Made by a program: the position numbers and the translations under genes. The notes beneath the pieces were generated by a model. It did not search any database and was not told the DNA's origin. It worked only from the letters and a program-made list of their open reading frames with translations. Positions 45,953 to 55,100 of a stretch of 64,000 nucleotides of DNA are shown piece by piece. Origin of the DNA: Virgibacillus salexigens (GTDB lineage Bacteria; Bacillota; Bacilli; Bacillales; Amphibacillaceae). The stretch's first letter is position 1; every line of letters begins with the position of its first letter. The stretch covers positions 682,001 to 746,000 of the forward strand of contig NZ_BNEO01000002.1 of assembly GCF_014905415.1 (NCBI RefSeq), read 5' to 3'.

Positions 45953-47323
45953 ATGACACAAGTATCATCTATTATTTCTAATCAGCGCGCATTTTTCTTA
46001 AATGGGAATACAATGGATTATACAATTCGAAAAGAACAATTACAAAAACTTAAGCAAATGTTAAAGGAAAATGAAGCAGCAGTATATCAAGCTCTGCGAT
46101 CAGATCTAAATAAATCGAAACATGAAACATTAACGACGGAACTTGGTTTTTTATTAACCGAAATAGATTACACAATGAAACACTTACGTGATTGGATGGA
46201 GCCTACAAAGGTTTCTGCCCCTATCACACATAAAGGTACTAAAAATTTGATTTTGAAAGAACCCTATGGTGTATGTCTGATTATTGCCCCATGGAATTAT
46301 CCTTTACAATTAGCTCTTGCACCAGCGATTGGTGCTTTAGCAGCCGGAAATTGTGTAGTTATTAAACCGTCTGAAGATGCACCTGCGACTTCTTCATTAT
46401 TAAAGAAACTAATTGAAAATACGTTTGATCCTTCTTTCATAACCGTTGTTGAAGGTGCGAAGGAAACGTCACAAGCACTTTTACAAGAACGATTTGATAA
46501 CATATTCTTTACAGGAAGTACGGAAACTGGAAAAATCATTATGCATGAAGCAAGTAAACATTTAACACCAGTAACACTTGAACTTGGCGGGAAAAGCCCA
46601 GCAATAGTAGATAAAGATGCAAATATCAATCTAGCTGCAAAACGAATCGTCTGGGGAAAATATACCAATGCAGGTCAAACTTGTGTAGCCCCTGATTACT
46701 TATATGTGCATGAGAAGGTTAAATTTAAATTATTAAAAGCGATGAAAAAATATATAAGAAGTTTTTATGGTAAGAATCCACTAATTAATAAAGATTATAT
46801 TCGAATTATTAATGAAAAACATTTCGACCGATTATCTAATTTCTTATCGAATGGATCAGCTTTGCATGGTGGTGAATCTGATCGTATGTCCTTAAAAATA
46901 GAACCAACGATTCTTGATAAGATCACTTGGGAAGATCCTGTAATGCAAGAGGAAATCTTCGGGCCTATTCTTCCCGTATTGACATTCAAAGATATTGAAG
47001 ATGCAGTTAGTATGATTAGATCCAAAGAAAAACCACTTGCATTATATTACTTTGGAGAAAACGACAATACGCAGCAGCAAATAATGCAATACCTCTCTTT
47101 TGGCGGCGGTAGCATTAATGATACCCTTTATCATTTAGCAAATCCACATCTCCCGTTTGGTGGTGTTGGCTCTAGTGGTATGGGAGCCTATCATGGCAAA
47201 TATAGTTTTGATACATTTTCTCATAAGAAAAGTATTATGAAACAAACAACTAAATTTGATTTTCCATTCCGATACCCTGGTAGTAAATTATCAGAAACAA
47301 TTATAAATAAAATAATGAAGTAA
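45953..47323 (+). CDS. Aldehyde dehydrogenase (class 3-like)
   Basis: NAD(P)-dependent oxidation of fatty or aromatic aldehydes. 456 residues; cofactor FFTGSTETGK, catalytic Glu in LELGGKSPAIV, Cys in NAGQTCVAPDY. Close to YwdH of B. subtilis. It has an extended C-terminal hydrophobic tail (KFDFPFRYPGSKLSETIINKIMK by parts). SD AAAGGAGG. It ends at the terminator shared with dinB; lipid aldehydes are the likely substrate (inference). Confidence 0.9.
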   Translation: MTQVSSIISNQRAFFLNGNTMDYTIRKEQLQKLKQMLKENEAAVYQALRSDLNKSKHETLTTELGFLLTEIDYTMKHLRDWMEPTKVSAPITHKGTKNLILKEPYGVCLIIAPWNYPLQLALAPAIGALAAGNCVVIKPSEDAPATSSLLKKLIENTFDPSFITVVEGAKETSQALLQERFDNIFFTGSTETGKIIMHEASKHLTPVTLELGGKSPAIVDKDANINLAAKRIVWGKYTNAGQTCVAPDYLYVHEKVKFKLLKAMKKYIRSFYGKNPLINKDYIRIINEKHFDRLSNFLSNGSALHGGESDRMSLKIEPTILDKITWEDPVMQEEIFGPILPVLTFKDIEDAVSMIRSKEKPLALYYFGENDNTQQQIMQYLSFGGGSINDTLYHLANPHLPFGGVGSSGMGAYHGKYSFDTFSHKKSIMKQTTKFDFPFRYPGSKLSETIINKIMK

Positions 47324-47354
47324 TGACATAAAGCAAAAGAGGCTTTTCTAAACA

Positions 47355-47394
47355 AATGAGACGCATGGCATATGACCTTGCGTCTCATTATTTT
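47355..47394. terminator. Bidirectional terminator between the aldehyde dehydrogenase gene and dinB
   Basis: AATGAGACGCA/TGCGTCTCATT, an 11-bp perfect stem with a 13-base loop, flanked by T and A runs. Confidence 0.8.
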
Positions 47395-48629
47395 CTAAAG
47401 TCATCTAAAAAATCCTTTTGAAAGCTTGTCGTTGGTTTTTGATCGTCTATCGTTTGGGAATCCCATGAAACGAATGTATTCTTTCCGTATTTTTCAGTTA
47501 GCTCATCAATTGTTTCATACAGTTTTTCTTTACTGGCTTCTTTTTCATAAGTGAATAAATCCAACTGTTGGATGATGGAATGCTTTTCTTCAACATCTTG
47601 AACAGTAATCCCCAATAACCGAATCGGCTCCAAGTTCCAATGCTTTTGTAATAATTCATGGGCTACCATCATAATATCCTCTTTTGTTTCAATATAGTCT
47701 CCTAGTTTTTTGCTGCGCGTAATCGTTTTTCGATCATGGAAACGGATCATTAACTGAACACTTCTGCCTACTGCTTGTTTTCGTTTCATCCGTTTTTCTA
47801 CATTTTCACTAAGTTGTTGGATAAGTGAATGCAGTTCTCTCTCATCCGTCGTATCAAATGGAAGCGTCTTGGAATTGCCGATACTCTTAAATTCATAGAC
47901 AGCATCAGGGTCTACAGGGCTAGTATCAATACCGTTTGCTTTATTCCGTAACCGTTCTCCATTGATCCCTAGCACCTGTTTTAATGAATATACATCTTTC
48001 CTTGCTAAATCACCAATTGTATTTATGTCAATACCTTTCAACTTTGTTGCCGTTTTCTCTCCTACGCCATACATCTCATGAATAGGTAAGGGCCATAGTT
48101 TTGAAGAAATTTCTCGCTTTCTTAGGATCGTTATTCCCTGTGGTTTTTTCATATCTGAAGCCATTTTAGCTAAAAATTTATTCGGTGCAATCCCAATACT
48201 GCATGGCAAATCAAGCTCTTGCAGTATCCTCTCTTGCAGTTGGACAGCTGTTTTAATTGGGTCTCCTCCACTTTCGGTAATATCCATATAGCCTTCATCG
48301 ATCGAAACAGGTTGAACAAATGGAGTAATATCCGATAGCATCTTAAATATTTCTCTTGAAGCTGCACGATATCTATCAAAATTGGGACGCATAACAATTA
48401 ACTCAGGGCATCGTTTTTTTGCTTCCCAGAGGTTCATTGTTGTTTTTACACCCTTCGATCTTGCCTCATAACTACTGGTTACGACAATACCTCTTCTTTC
48501 TTCGGGATTACCAGCAATTGCTAGTGGCTTCCCTTTCAGTTCTGGATTATAGGCCATTTCAACCGAAGCATAGAAACAGTTCATATCAATATGAAAGATG
48601 ACTCTTCGCCTACTAACACGGTCTTTCAT
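47388..48629 (-). CDS. dinB: DNA polymerase IV (Y-family)
   Basis: Translesion polymerase. 413 residues. Metal Asp in VIFHIDMNCFYASVE, VSIDEGYMDIT and helix-hairpin-helix GVGEKTATKLKGIDI; the little-finger domain follows. The C-terminal LDLFTYE is a likely beta-clamp-binding motif (QLDLF). Orthologue of YqjH/PolYA by position. Next to the M20 gene. Confidence 0.93.
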   Translation of the reverse strand: MKDRVSRRRVIFHIDMNCFYASVEMAYNPELKGKPLAIAGNPEERRGIVVTSSYEARSKGVKTTMNLWEAKKRCPELIVMRPNFDRYRAASREIFKMLSDITPFVQPVSIDEGYMDITESGGDPIKTAVQLQERILQELDLPCSIGIAPNKFLAKMASDMKKPQGITILRKREISSKLWPLPIHEMYGVGEKTATKLKGIDINTIGDLARKDVYSLKQVLGINGERLRNKANGIDTSPVDPDAVYEFKSIGNSKTLPFDTTDERELHSLIQQLSENVEKRMKRKQAVGRSVQLMIRFHDRKTITRSKKLGDYIETKEDIMMVAHELLQKHWNLEPIRLLGITVQDVEEKHSIIQQLDLFTYEKEASKEKLYETIDELTEKYGKNTFVSWDSQTIDDQKPTTSFQKDFLDDFRK

Positions 48630-48656
48630 AATTATACCCCTTTATAAACTAGATAG

Positions 48657-48665
48657 CTTCGTATT
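48657..48665 (-). promoter_or_regulatory. Extended -10 promoter candidate of dinB
   Basis: TGTTATAAT on the minus strand, about 28 bases before dinB; the -35 is poor. No LexA box seen. Confidence 0.45.
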
Positions 48666-48675
48666 TATTATAACA

Positions 48676-48709
48676 TACAAACAGATAAAAACCCTCTAAG
48701 CACTATGCT
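48676..48709 (-). terminator. Terminator after the yqjE gene
   Basis: Long stem AAACCCTTTAAGCA with TGCTTAGAGGGTTT (one G-T) and T-run on the minus strand. Confidence 0.88.
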
Positions 48710-48727
48710 TAAAGGGTTTCATGAATC

Positions 48728-49852
48728 CTATTTAGCTGATTCCTGAATAATCGCAGTTACTAATTCCGTAACCTTCACTAAATCTTCTACTTTAATTCGC
48801 TCATTCGTTGTATGGATCTCTTCATAACCCACAGCTAAATTAACCGTAGGTATGCCATGGCCAGAAATAACATTTGCGTCACTACCTCCACCGCTTTGTA
48901 ATAACTTACTTTCTCTACCTATGGTTTTGGCAGCACTACTAGCTACTTCAACGACCTTATCTCCAGCTTGTTGTTTAAAACCTGGATACATCACTTTGAT
49001 TTCAACTTCTGCAGATCCACCAAGTTCTTGTGCAGTGGTTTCAAATGCTTCTTTCATTTTAGCAACTTGCATTTCCATCTTTTCTGGTACTAAAGATCGA
49101 GCTTCCGCCAAAATCTCCACATGATCCACAACAATATTTGTTTGCTTTCCTCCTTCAAAACGTCCAATGTTCGCAGTCGTTTCTTCATCAATTCTTCCTA
49201 ACGGCATTTTAGCAATTGCCTTTGCTGCTAAGGTAATTGCTGATACTCCTTTTTCTGGAGCTACACCGGCGTGAGCTGTTTTTCCTTTAATGATTGCATG
49301 CACTTTCGCTTGCGTAGGTGCAGCAACAATAATATCTCCAACATCTCCGTTACTATCTAAAGCATAGCCATATTTCGCATTTAACATAGAAGCTTCTAAA
49401 GCTTTAGCTCCCACTAAACCGGATTCTTCACCAGCAGTGATAATAAACTGAATATCTCCATGTTCCAGATTATTCTCCTTCACAGTTCGAATTGTTTCCA
49501 AGATTGCCGCCAACCCAGCTTTATCATCTGAACCTAAAATAGTAGTGCCATCAGATTGAATATAGCCATCTTTTATCATCGGTTTAATCGATTGTCCCGG
49601 TACGACAGTATCCATATGAGAAGTGAAATAAATTGGCTCAACACCTTCTTTATTTCCTTGCCAATTACAAATCAAGTTTCCAGCGCCATGACCGGTTATC
49701 GCTTTACTGTCATCTTCTATCACTTCAAGCCCTAGTTCAGAAAACTTCTGCTTCAGTAATTTTGCAATTTCTGATTCATTTCCTGTTTCTGAATCCACTT
49801 TAACTAACTCAAAGAATTCATCTACGAGTCTTTGTTCATTAATTTGTACCAT
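48728..49852 (-). CDS. yqjE: M20 peptidase, tripeptidase T-like (YqjE)
   Basis: Zinc aminopeptidase-type hydrolase, 374 residues from ATG 49852 (GGAGG at 7 bases). Metal motifs TSHMDTVVP, LGSDDKAGLAAI, TAGEESGLVGA, ALDSNG and the C-terminal HTTNERI. B. subtilis YqjE is about 371 residues. Possibly a dipeptidase or amidohydrolase. The upstream TTG-initiated frame start is not used. Confidence 0.9.
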   Translation of the reverse strand: MVQINEQRLVDEFFELVKVDSETGNESEIAKLLKQKFSELGLEVIEDDSKAITGHGAGNLICNWQGNKEGVEPIYFTSHMDTVVPGQSIKPMIKDGYIQSDGTTILGSDDKAGLAAILETIRTVKENNLEHGDIQFIITAGEESGLVGAKALEASMLNAKYGYALDSNGDVGDIIVAAPTQAKVHAIIKGKTAHAGVAPEKGVSAITLAAKAIAKMPLGRIDEETTANIGRFEGGKQTNIVVDHVEILAEARSLVPEKMEMQVAKMKEAFETTAQELGGSAEVEIKVMYPGFKQQAGDKVVEVASSAAKTIGRESKLLQSGGGSDANVISGHGIPTVNLAVGYEEIHTTNERIKVEDLVKVTELVTAIIQESAK

Positions 49853-49880
49853 TTTAATCCTCCTAAATTCTAGTTCGTTC

Positions 49881-51413
49881 TCATAATGGGATATTACCAT
49901 GTTTTTTAAACGGGCGATTTTCTTGTTTATTTGCTAACATATCAAGTGCTTCAATTAACTTGCTCCTTGTCTCACGCGGATCAATAATATCATCAATCAT
50001 CCCTAAACTTGCAGCTTCATATGGATTGGTGAAACGTTCTTGGTATGTATGCATTTTTTCCTGTTTCAATTGATCAGGGTTCTCACTCTTAGCTAACTCT
50101 TCTGCAAATAAGACATTGATCGCACCTTCTGCTCCCATCACAGCTATTTCAGCATTCGGCCAAGCATAAACAATATCTGCCCCAATTGATTTACTATTTA
50201 ATGCCACATACGCTCCACCATATGCTTTCCTTAATATGACTGTTATTTTGGGCACGGTAGCTTCAGCATAAGCATAAAGTATTTTTGCACCGTGTCGAAT
50301 TATTCCTGAATGTTCTTGTTTTACTCCAGGGATAAAACCTGTTACATCTTCCAATGTTAACAAAGGGATTTGAAAAGCATCACAAAAACGGATAAATCGA
50401 GCAGCTTTATCACTTGAATGTATGTCTAGACCTCCTGCCAAATACTTCGGTTGATTACATACTAGTCCAACTGACTTACCATTTAGTCGCGCAAACCCGA
50501 TAACTATATTTTTAGCAAAATAGGGTTGCACTTCCAACAAGCTATCCTTGTCAATAATATGATGGAGCACGTCCTTTACATTATAAGGAATTCTACTGTT
50601 AACGGGCACTATATCTATTAAATCATTTTCTCTTTTCTTTTCATAATCATTTGCAGTTTCTTGCGGCTTTTCTTTACAATTCGATGGGAGGTATTGTAAA
50701 AGCTGTTTAACTAACTTCAAAGCATCTATTTCCGTTTTTGCTTGGAAATGGGCATTGCCGCTTTGGGAATTATGAATGGCTGCTCCACCCAATGCTTCAA
50801 CAGAGATTTGTTCGCCTGTTACAGTCTCAATAATCTTTGGACCGGTAATAAACATTTGTGATGTTTCCTCTACCATAATAATAAAATCAGTAATTGCAGG
50901 AGAATAAACGGCCCCACCAGCACTTGGACCTAGAATTACAGATATTTGTGGTATCACACCAGAGTATAGGACATTCCGATAGAATACTTGCCCGTATCCA
51001 TCTAATGCAGATACTCCTTCGTGAATACGTGCTCCACCTGAATCAATTAACCCAATAAATGGCATACCGTTTTTCGCTGCTAAATCCATCGCATTTGCAA
51101 TTTTCTTACCATGCATTTCACCAAGCGCTCCACCGTATACAGTAAAATCTTGCGAAAATAAATAAACTGGTATCCCCTTTATTTTACCATAACCAGTTAC
51201 AACACCTTCTCCATTTGCTTCTTTGTTAGGGGAACGTTGCATCATAAAAGGATTTAGTTCTACAAATGTATCCGTATCGACTAATTCACGAATACGCTCT
51301 CTAGCTGTTTGTTTCCCTTTTTGATGTTGAGTAGCAATTCTTTTTTCACCTCCGCCTAATTCTAGATGACGTCTCTTTTCATAAAGTTCTGTAATTTTAT
51401 CATACATATCCAT
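49881..51413 (-). CDS. Acyl-CoA carboxylase carboxyltransferase subunit (YqjD)
   Basis: Propionyl-/methylmalonyl-CoA carboxyltransferase beta chain, 510 residues. GLIDSGGARIHEGVSAL and GPSAGGAVYSPAITDF acyl-CoA and biotin contacts, LTLEDVTGFIPGVKQEHSGIIRHGAK split, AYGGAYVAL. Near MmdA and PccB/YqjD. No biotin carboxylase or biotin carrier gene is adjacent, so the partner must be elsewhere. ATG 51413 has GGGTG at 6 bases, overlapping the epimerase stop. Confidence 0.9.
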   Translation of the reverse strand: MDMYDKITELYEKRRHLELGGGEKRIATQHQKGKQTARERIRELVDTDTFVELNPFMMQRSPNKEANGEGVVTGYGKIKGIPVYLFSQDFTVYGGALGEMHGKKIANAMDLAAKNGMPFIGLIDSGGARIHEGVSALDGYGQVFYRNVLYSGVIPQISVILGPSAGGAVYSPAITDFIIMVEETSQMFITGPKIIETVTGEQISVEALGGAAIHNSQSGNAHFQAKTEIDALKLVKQLLQYLPSNCKEKPQETANDYEKKRENDLIDIVPVNSRIPYNVKDVLHHIIDKDSLLEVQPYFAKNIVIGFARLNGKSVGLVCNQPKYLAGGLDIHSSDKAARFIRFCDAFQIPLLTLEDVTGFIPGVKQEHSGIIRHGAKILYAYAEATVPKITVILRKAYGGAYVALNSKSIGADIVYAWPNAEIAVMGAEGAINVLFAEELAKSENPDQLKQEKMHTYQERFTNPYEAASLGMIDDIIDPRETRSKLIEALDMLANKQENRPFKKHGNIPL

Positions 51414-51840
51414 TAGCTTCACCCTTTTCACAAAGCTCTACAAGTACACCGTTTGAAGACGCTGGATGGATAAAAGCAACCTTTGTATTACGAGCTCCAA
51501 ATCGAGGGTGGTCATCAATTAACTGAATGCCCTGTTGATGCAGAGAAGTTAATTGTGAGGAAATATCGTTTACAGTAAATGCAATATGATGAATCCCTTC
51601 CCCATATTTTTCAATATAAGTATAAATTGGAGAGCTTTCATTTAAGGCTTGCAACAATTCAATTTGCATTGTTCCATGTTGAAGGAGTACAATTTTCACA
51701 CCCTCTGTTAAAATCGTTTCTGTAGTAATAATATGTAAACCTAAGCGATCGACGTAAAAAGAAAGAGCTAGATCTAAATCCTTTACCGCTATTCCTATAT
51801 GAGACAATTCATTTGTTGTTGAATGTGTAAAATCTTTCAT
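51400..51840 (-). CDS. mce: Methylmalonyl-CoA epimerase (YqjC)
   Basis: VOC-fold enzyme interconverting methylmalonyl-CoA epimers. 146 residues; HIGIAVKDLDLALSFYVDRLG and GIHHIAFTV, HPRFGARNTKVAFIHP, VELCEK give the metal ligands His/Glu. ATG 51840 (GGGGG at 8 bases); the longer in-frame start runs across the prli42 promoter and is rejected. Followed by the carboxyltransferase with 14-base overlap, implying propionyl-CoA disposal from branched-chain or odd-chain catabolism. Confidence 0.88.
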   Translation of the reverse strand: MKDFTHSTTNELSHIGIAVKDLDLALSFYVDRLGLHIITTETILTEGVKIVLLQHGTMQIELLQALNESSPIYTYIEKYGEGIHHIAFTVNDISSQLTSLHQQGIQLIDDHPRFGARNTKVAFIHPASSNGVLVELCEKGEANGYV

Positions 51841-51917
51841 GTTTTTCCCCCTAATCGGTTTATAGTTACATCCTATTTTTGTCGGACTAGGCACAGAACA
51901 ACAATTAAGGCTAGTAC

Positions 51918-51946
51918 TTGTCCAATTTTCGATTTCACTGTAAAAT
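51918..51946 (+). promoter_or_regulatory. SigA-type promoter of the Prli42-like gene
   Basis: TTGTCC, exactly 17 bases, TAAAAT, about 38 bases before the ATG. Confidence 0.65.
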
Positions 51947-51983
51947 GTGGATATAGGATACGGTAATAAAGGGGGACTTTTGT

Positions 51984-52091
51984 ATGGCAAAAAAGTCAAA
52001 ACGAGAACGTACAACAAAATTAATTGTCTACATTATGATAATTGCGATGCTCCTATCTACATTAACTGCTGGTTTAGCTATGTTTATTTAA
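51984..52091 (+). CDS. Prli42-like stressosome-associated miniprotein
   Basis: A 35-residue protein, MAKKSKRERTTKLIVYIMII then AMLLSTLTAGLAMFI: basic N-terminus and one membrane helix, the Prli42 pattern. AAAGGGGG at 8 bases and its own promoter and terminator. In Listeria it links the stressosome to the membrane. Short and missed by most gene callers. Call rests on pattern. Confidence 0.8.
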   Translation: MAKKSKRERTTKLIVYIMIIAMLLSTLTAGLAMFI

Positions 52092-52130
52092 ATAATTAAT
52101 TGCAATGTGATGTATATGAAAACGTAGCAT

Positions 52131-52170
52131 AAAAAAAGACTAGACTTTACGTAAAAGTCCAGTCTTTTTA
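52131..52170. terminator. Bidirectional terminator between the Prli42-like gene and yqjA
   Basis: AAAAAGACTAGACTTT with a near-complement (one mismatch) and flanking A/T runs. Confidence 0.8.
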
Positions 52171-53142
52171 TTTTGTTAATTTTTTTCTTATATTTATATC
52201 ACTTTCTTTATATCTCTTTTTTAAAAGTAGATAATCTTCTATATCATGTAATAATCTAAATAAATTCGCCCTTGTTTCAAATTCTTCTCGTGAACAAGGA
52301 AGATCCTCATTATCAAATTCTTTTTTTAGCTGTTCTAACTCTTCTAAGTAAATAACAGCTGTATTTCCTGGGTGAACAGCTTCTGACAGCCCTTCAAAAA
52401 ATGCTGCTATCTTTTCAGTAATGGAATCTTTTTTTGGTAATTTTGTTACAAGGGGTAGCATCCGTTGTAGTAATTCGTATTGCCTAGACCGCATTCGGAA
52501 GTAATCACGATATGGATGCTTATTCCTTAATAGATGATTTTCTTTATCCCGCTCAACTAAATCTGCTGCTTCTTCCAATAACTGCCCGATCTTTGTAATT
52601 TCTTTACCATCCCAAACAATATTTCGATTACGTACGTATAGAGCAATCTCATACAGTACAACTTGAAAATTTTGCTCTAACTCTTTTTGTTTTGCCTTTA
52701 ATTTATTATCTAAGCTTGGCATATATATATTTAATAGTAAACCTGTTCCTATCCCTATTACAATGAGTAAAAATTGATCTACTAAAAAGGCATAATCTAA
52801 ATATTGAGCGCTGTATAAGTTTAGAATGATGACAGAGCTTGTTGCAATACCTTGGGTAATATTTAAGAATACCGTTACTGGAATGAATACCATTAGTAAG
52901 ACCCCAACAACCGCAGGATGGTACCCAATATAATGAAAGAATACAATAGATAACATACTAGCAATGATGCATGCTAAAAAGCGATTCCAAGCACTGAGAA
53001 ACGATTGTTTTCTTGATGGCTGGATACATAATATGGTTAAAATACCTGCTGAAACAAAATTTGATAGTCCCAATAATTGAGCAATCCAAATCGCAATAGG
53101 TGTGCCTATCGCAGTTTTGATTGTTCGATAACCTATCTTCAC
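52168..53142 (-). CDS. yqjA: Aromatic acid exporter-like membrane protein (YqjA, DUF939)
   Basis: 324 residues: six N-terminal helices (about 15-145) and a cytosolic alpha-helical domain with LKAKQKELEQNFQVVLYEIA. Matches the YqjA/ArAE_1 family (FUSC-like). GTG start with GGAG at 8 bases. Possibly exports aromatic acids; the substrate is unproven. Confidence 0.85.
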   Translation of the reverse strand: MKIGYRTIKTAIGTPIAIWIAQLLGLSNFVSAGILTILCIQPSRKQSFLSAWNRFLACIIASMLSIVFFHYIGYHPAVVGVLLMVFIPVTVFLNITQGIATSSVIILNLYSAQYLDYAFLVDQFLLIVIGIGTGLLLNIYMPSLDNKLKAKQKELEQNFQVVLYEIALYVRNRNIVWDGKEITKIGQLLEEAADLVERDKENHLLRNKHPYRDYFRMRSRQYELLQRMLPLVTKLPKKDSITEKIAAFFEGLSEAVHPGNTAVIYLEELEQLKKEFDNEDLPCSREEFETRANLFRLLHDIEDYLLLKKRYKESDINIRKKLTK

Positions 53143-53262
53143 GCTCTATTCTCCTTTATGCTGCTCAATTATCCTTAAAAATAAGTTGAAAGCTAAAACT
53201 TCGAAAAAATAAGGCTGACCTACGATAACATAGAGACAGCCCCATATACGAATTACCCAGAT

Positions 53263-53694
53263 TTATACTTCTTTACAATGTTGATCAAAAATAGCTTGAA
53301 GCTTGCCGATTACATCCATCGCATTATGCCCTTCAATATCATGACGTTCTAGCATTGTAACGATTTTACCATCTTTTAAGAAAGCGAAAGATGGTGATGA
53401 TGGCGGATATCCTTCAAAATATTGTCTTGCTTTTTCAGTTGCCTCTTTATCTTGTCCCGCAAATACAGTTACAAGTTGATCCGGGCGTTTATCATAGTGA
53501 ATGGCGTTTGCAGCCGCAGGTCTGGCAATCCCACCAGCACAACCACAAACAGAATTTACCATAACTAACGTCGTGCCGTCCTGAGCTAGTGCTTGATCTA
53601 CATCTTCAGGAGTTGTTAATTCCTGATAACCAGCCTCTCTAATATCCTTACGCGCAGCATCTACAACATCATTCATAAATATATTAAAATCCAT
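53263..53694 (-). CDS. brxB: Bacilliredoxin (BrxB/YqiW)
   Basis: Thioredoxin-fold enzyme removing bacillithiol from proteins, 143 residues. The active site is CGC ([13 protein letters not shown]), the DUF1094 pattern. Position next to bkdB matches YqiW. SD GGGG. Confidence 0.92.
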   Translation of the reverse strand: MDFNIFMNDVVDAARKDIREAGYQELTTPEDVDQALAQDGTTLVMVNSVCGCAGGIARPAAANAIHYDKRPDQLVTVFAGQDKEATEKARQYFEGYPPSSPSFAFLKDGKIVTMLERHDIEGHNAMDVIGKLQAIFDQHCKEV

Positions 53695-53729
53695 TCAAAT
53701 CAAACCCCTTATTTTAATGTTCTCTCACC

Positions 53730-53760
53730 TATAGATAGGATACCAGCATCCTGCCTATAT
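53730..53760 (-). repeat. Inverted repeat between bkdB and brxB
   Basis: TATAG/CTATA and AGGAT/ATCCT arms. Might end the bkd operon but lacks a T-run on the minus strand. Confidence 0.35.
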
Positions 53761-53804
53761 TTCAATGATATACATTTATGTGAGATAGCATTAATAATGA
53801 AATA

Positions 53805-55082
53805 CTAATAGATGTTTATTGTATTTTCATTCATATTTTCTAAGAGCTCCTTCACACGTGCAAGGAACTGACCACATACTAATCCATCCAATATACGATG
53901 GTCAAGCGATAGTGAAAGGTTTACCATATCACGAGCTGCAAACATATCATTGACAATCATAGGACGTTTTACAATCGATTCTACCTGCAAAATCGCTGCC
54001 TGCGGATGATTAATTACCCCCATCGAATGGATCGAACCAAAGGATCCTGTATTATTTACAGTAAACGTCCCTCCTTTCATATCATCACCTGTTAGCTTTC
54101 CTGATCTAGCCTTCATAGCTAATTCATGAATTTGCTTAGCAATTCCTTTTATACTTTTATCATCCGCATGATGAATAACTGGTACAAATAATTCTTGATC
54201 CTTAGCTACAGCAATCGAAAGGTTGATATCTTTACGTTGAATGATTTTATCTTCTGCCCACGTACTATTTAGTTGTGGAAACTCTTTTAAAGCTTGAGCA
54301 ACAGCTTTTACAAAGAAAGCAAAGAACGTAAGCCCGTACCCTTCCTTTTGTTTAAATGAATCCTTGATTTGATTCCTGTAAGTAACAAGATCCGTTACAT
54401 CTACTTCAACAGTCATCCAGGCATGTGGAATTTCTTGTTTAGAACGTACCATATTCTGAGCAATTGCTTTACGAACGCCTGTAACGGGAATTTCAACATC
54501 TCCAGGTTGCGACGTAGGTCCCGATTGCTTGGATGCAGCAGTTGTTGTATCTGTTTTTTTATTTTCTTCCGATGGAGATGATTCCATGGTAGTCGTTTTT
54601 TCTTTCGTCGGTTTCGTACCTGATTCGATGATCTTTTCAAGGTCCTTTCTGGTAATTCTTCCATGCTTACCTGAACCTTCTACTTGTTCTAAATCAATAT
54701 CATTCTCTTGAGCGAGTCGTAATACCGCTGGTGAATAACGTTTTTTCATGGATTGATCCTTTACAGTGTCCTCTTGGACGTCTTCTAATTTTGATTCCCT
54801 CTCTTGATGTGTTTCTTTTGAAGTCTTTGCTGTATTACTTTCTTCTGTCTCGATGTAACACATTAAATCTCCAACTTGAATCGTATCGCCTTCTTGAGCT
54901 ACTAGCTCTTTAATTGTTCCAGTAAATGATGATGGTACCTCAGCATTTACCTTATCAGTCATTACTTCTGCAATAGGATCGTATTTATTGATCTTATCTC
55001 CAACACGAACGAGCCATGAGCTAATCGTACCTTCTGTAACACTTTCGCCTAATTGTGGCATGTTAATTTTCTCAGCAGCCAT
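53805..55082 (-). CDS. bkdB: Branched-chain 2-oxo acid dehydrogenase E2 (lipoamide acyltransferase)
   Basis: 425 residues: lipoyl domain (residues 1-75, lipoyl-lysine in EVMTDKVNAEVPS), E3-binding domain (about 115-150, KRYSPAVLRLAQENDID), linker, and catalytic domain ending in SLSLDHRILDGLVCGQFL (HRxxDG active site). Transfers the branched acyl group to CoA. Last gene of the operon; SD AAGGAGGG. Confidence 0.95.
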   Translation of the reverse strand: MAAEKINMPQLGESVTEGTISSWLVRVGDKINKYDPIAEVMTDKVNAEVPSSFTGTIKELVAQEGDTIQVGDLMCYIETEESNTAKTSKETHQERESKLEDVQEDTVKDQSMKKRYSPAVLRLAQENDIDLEQVEGSGKHGRITRKDLEKIIESGTKPTKEKTTTMESSPSEENKKTDTTTAASKQSGPTSQPGDVEIPVTGVRKAIAQNMVRSKQEIPHAWMTVEVDVTDLVTYRNQIKDSFKQKEGYGLTFFAFFVKAVAQALKEFPQLNSTWAEDKIIQRKDINLSIAVAKDQELFVPVIHHADDKSIKGIAKQIHELAMKARSGKLTGDDMKGGTFTVNNTGSFGSIHSMGVINHPQAAILQVESIVKRPMIVNDMFAARDMVNLSLSLDHRILDGLVCGQFLARVKELLENMNENTINIY

Positions 55083-55100
55083 ATAACAGCCCTCCTTGTA

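Noticed and set aside
51841-52017. Upstream extension of the epimerase gene
   Set aside because: It crosses the Prli42-like promoter and gene; ATG 51840 has a good SD.
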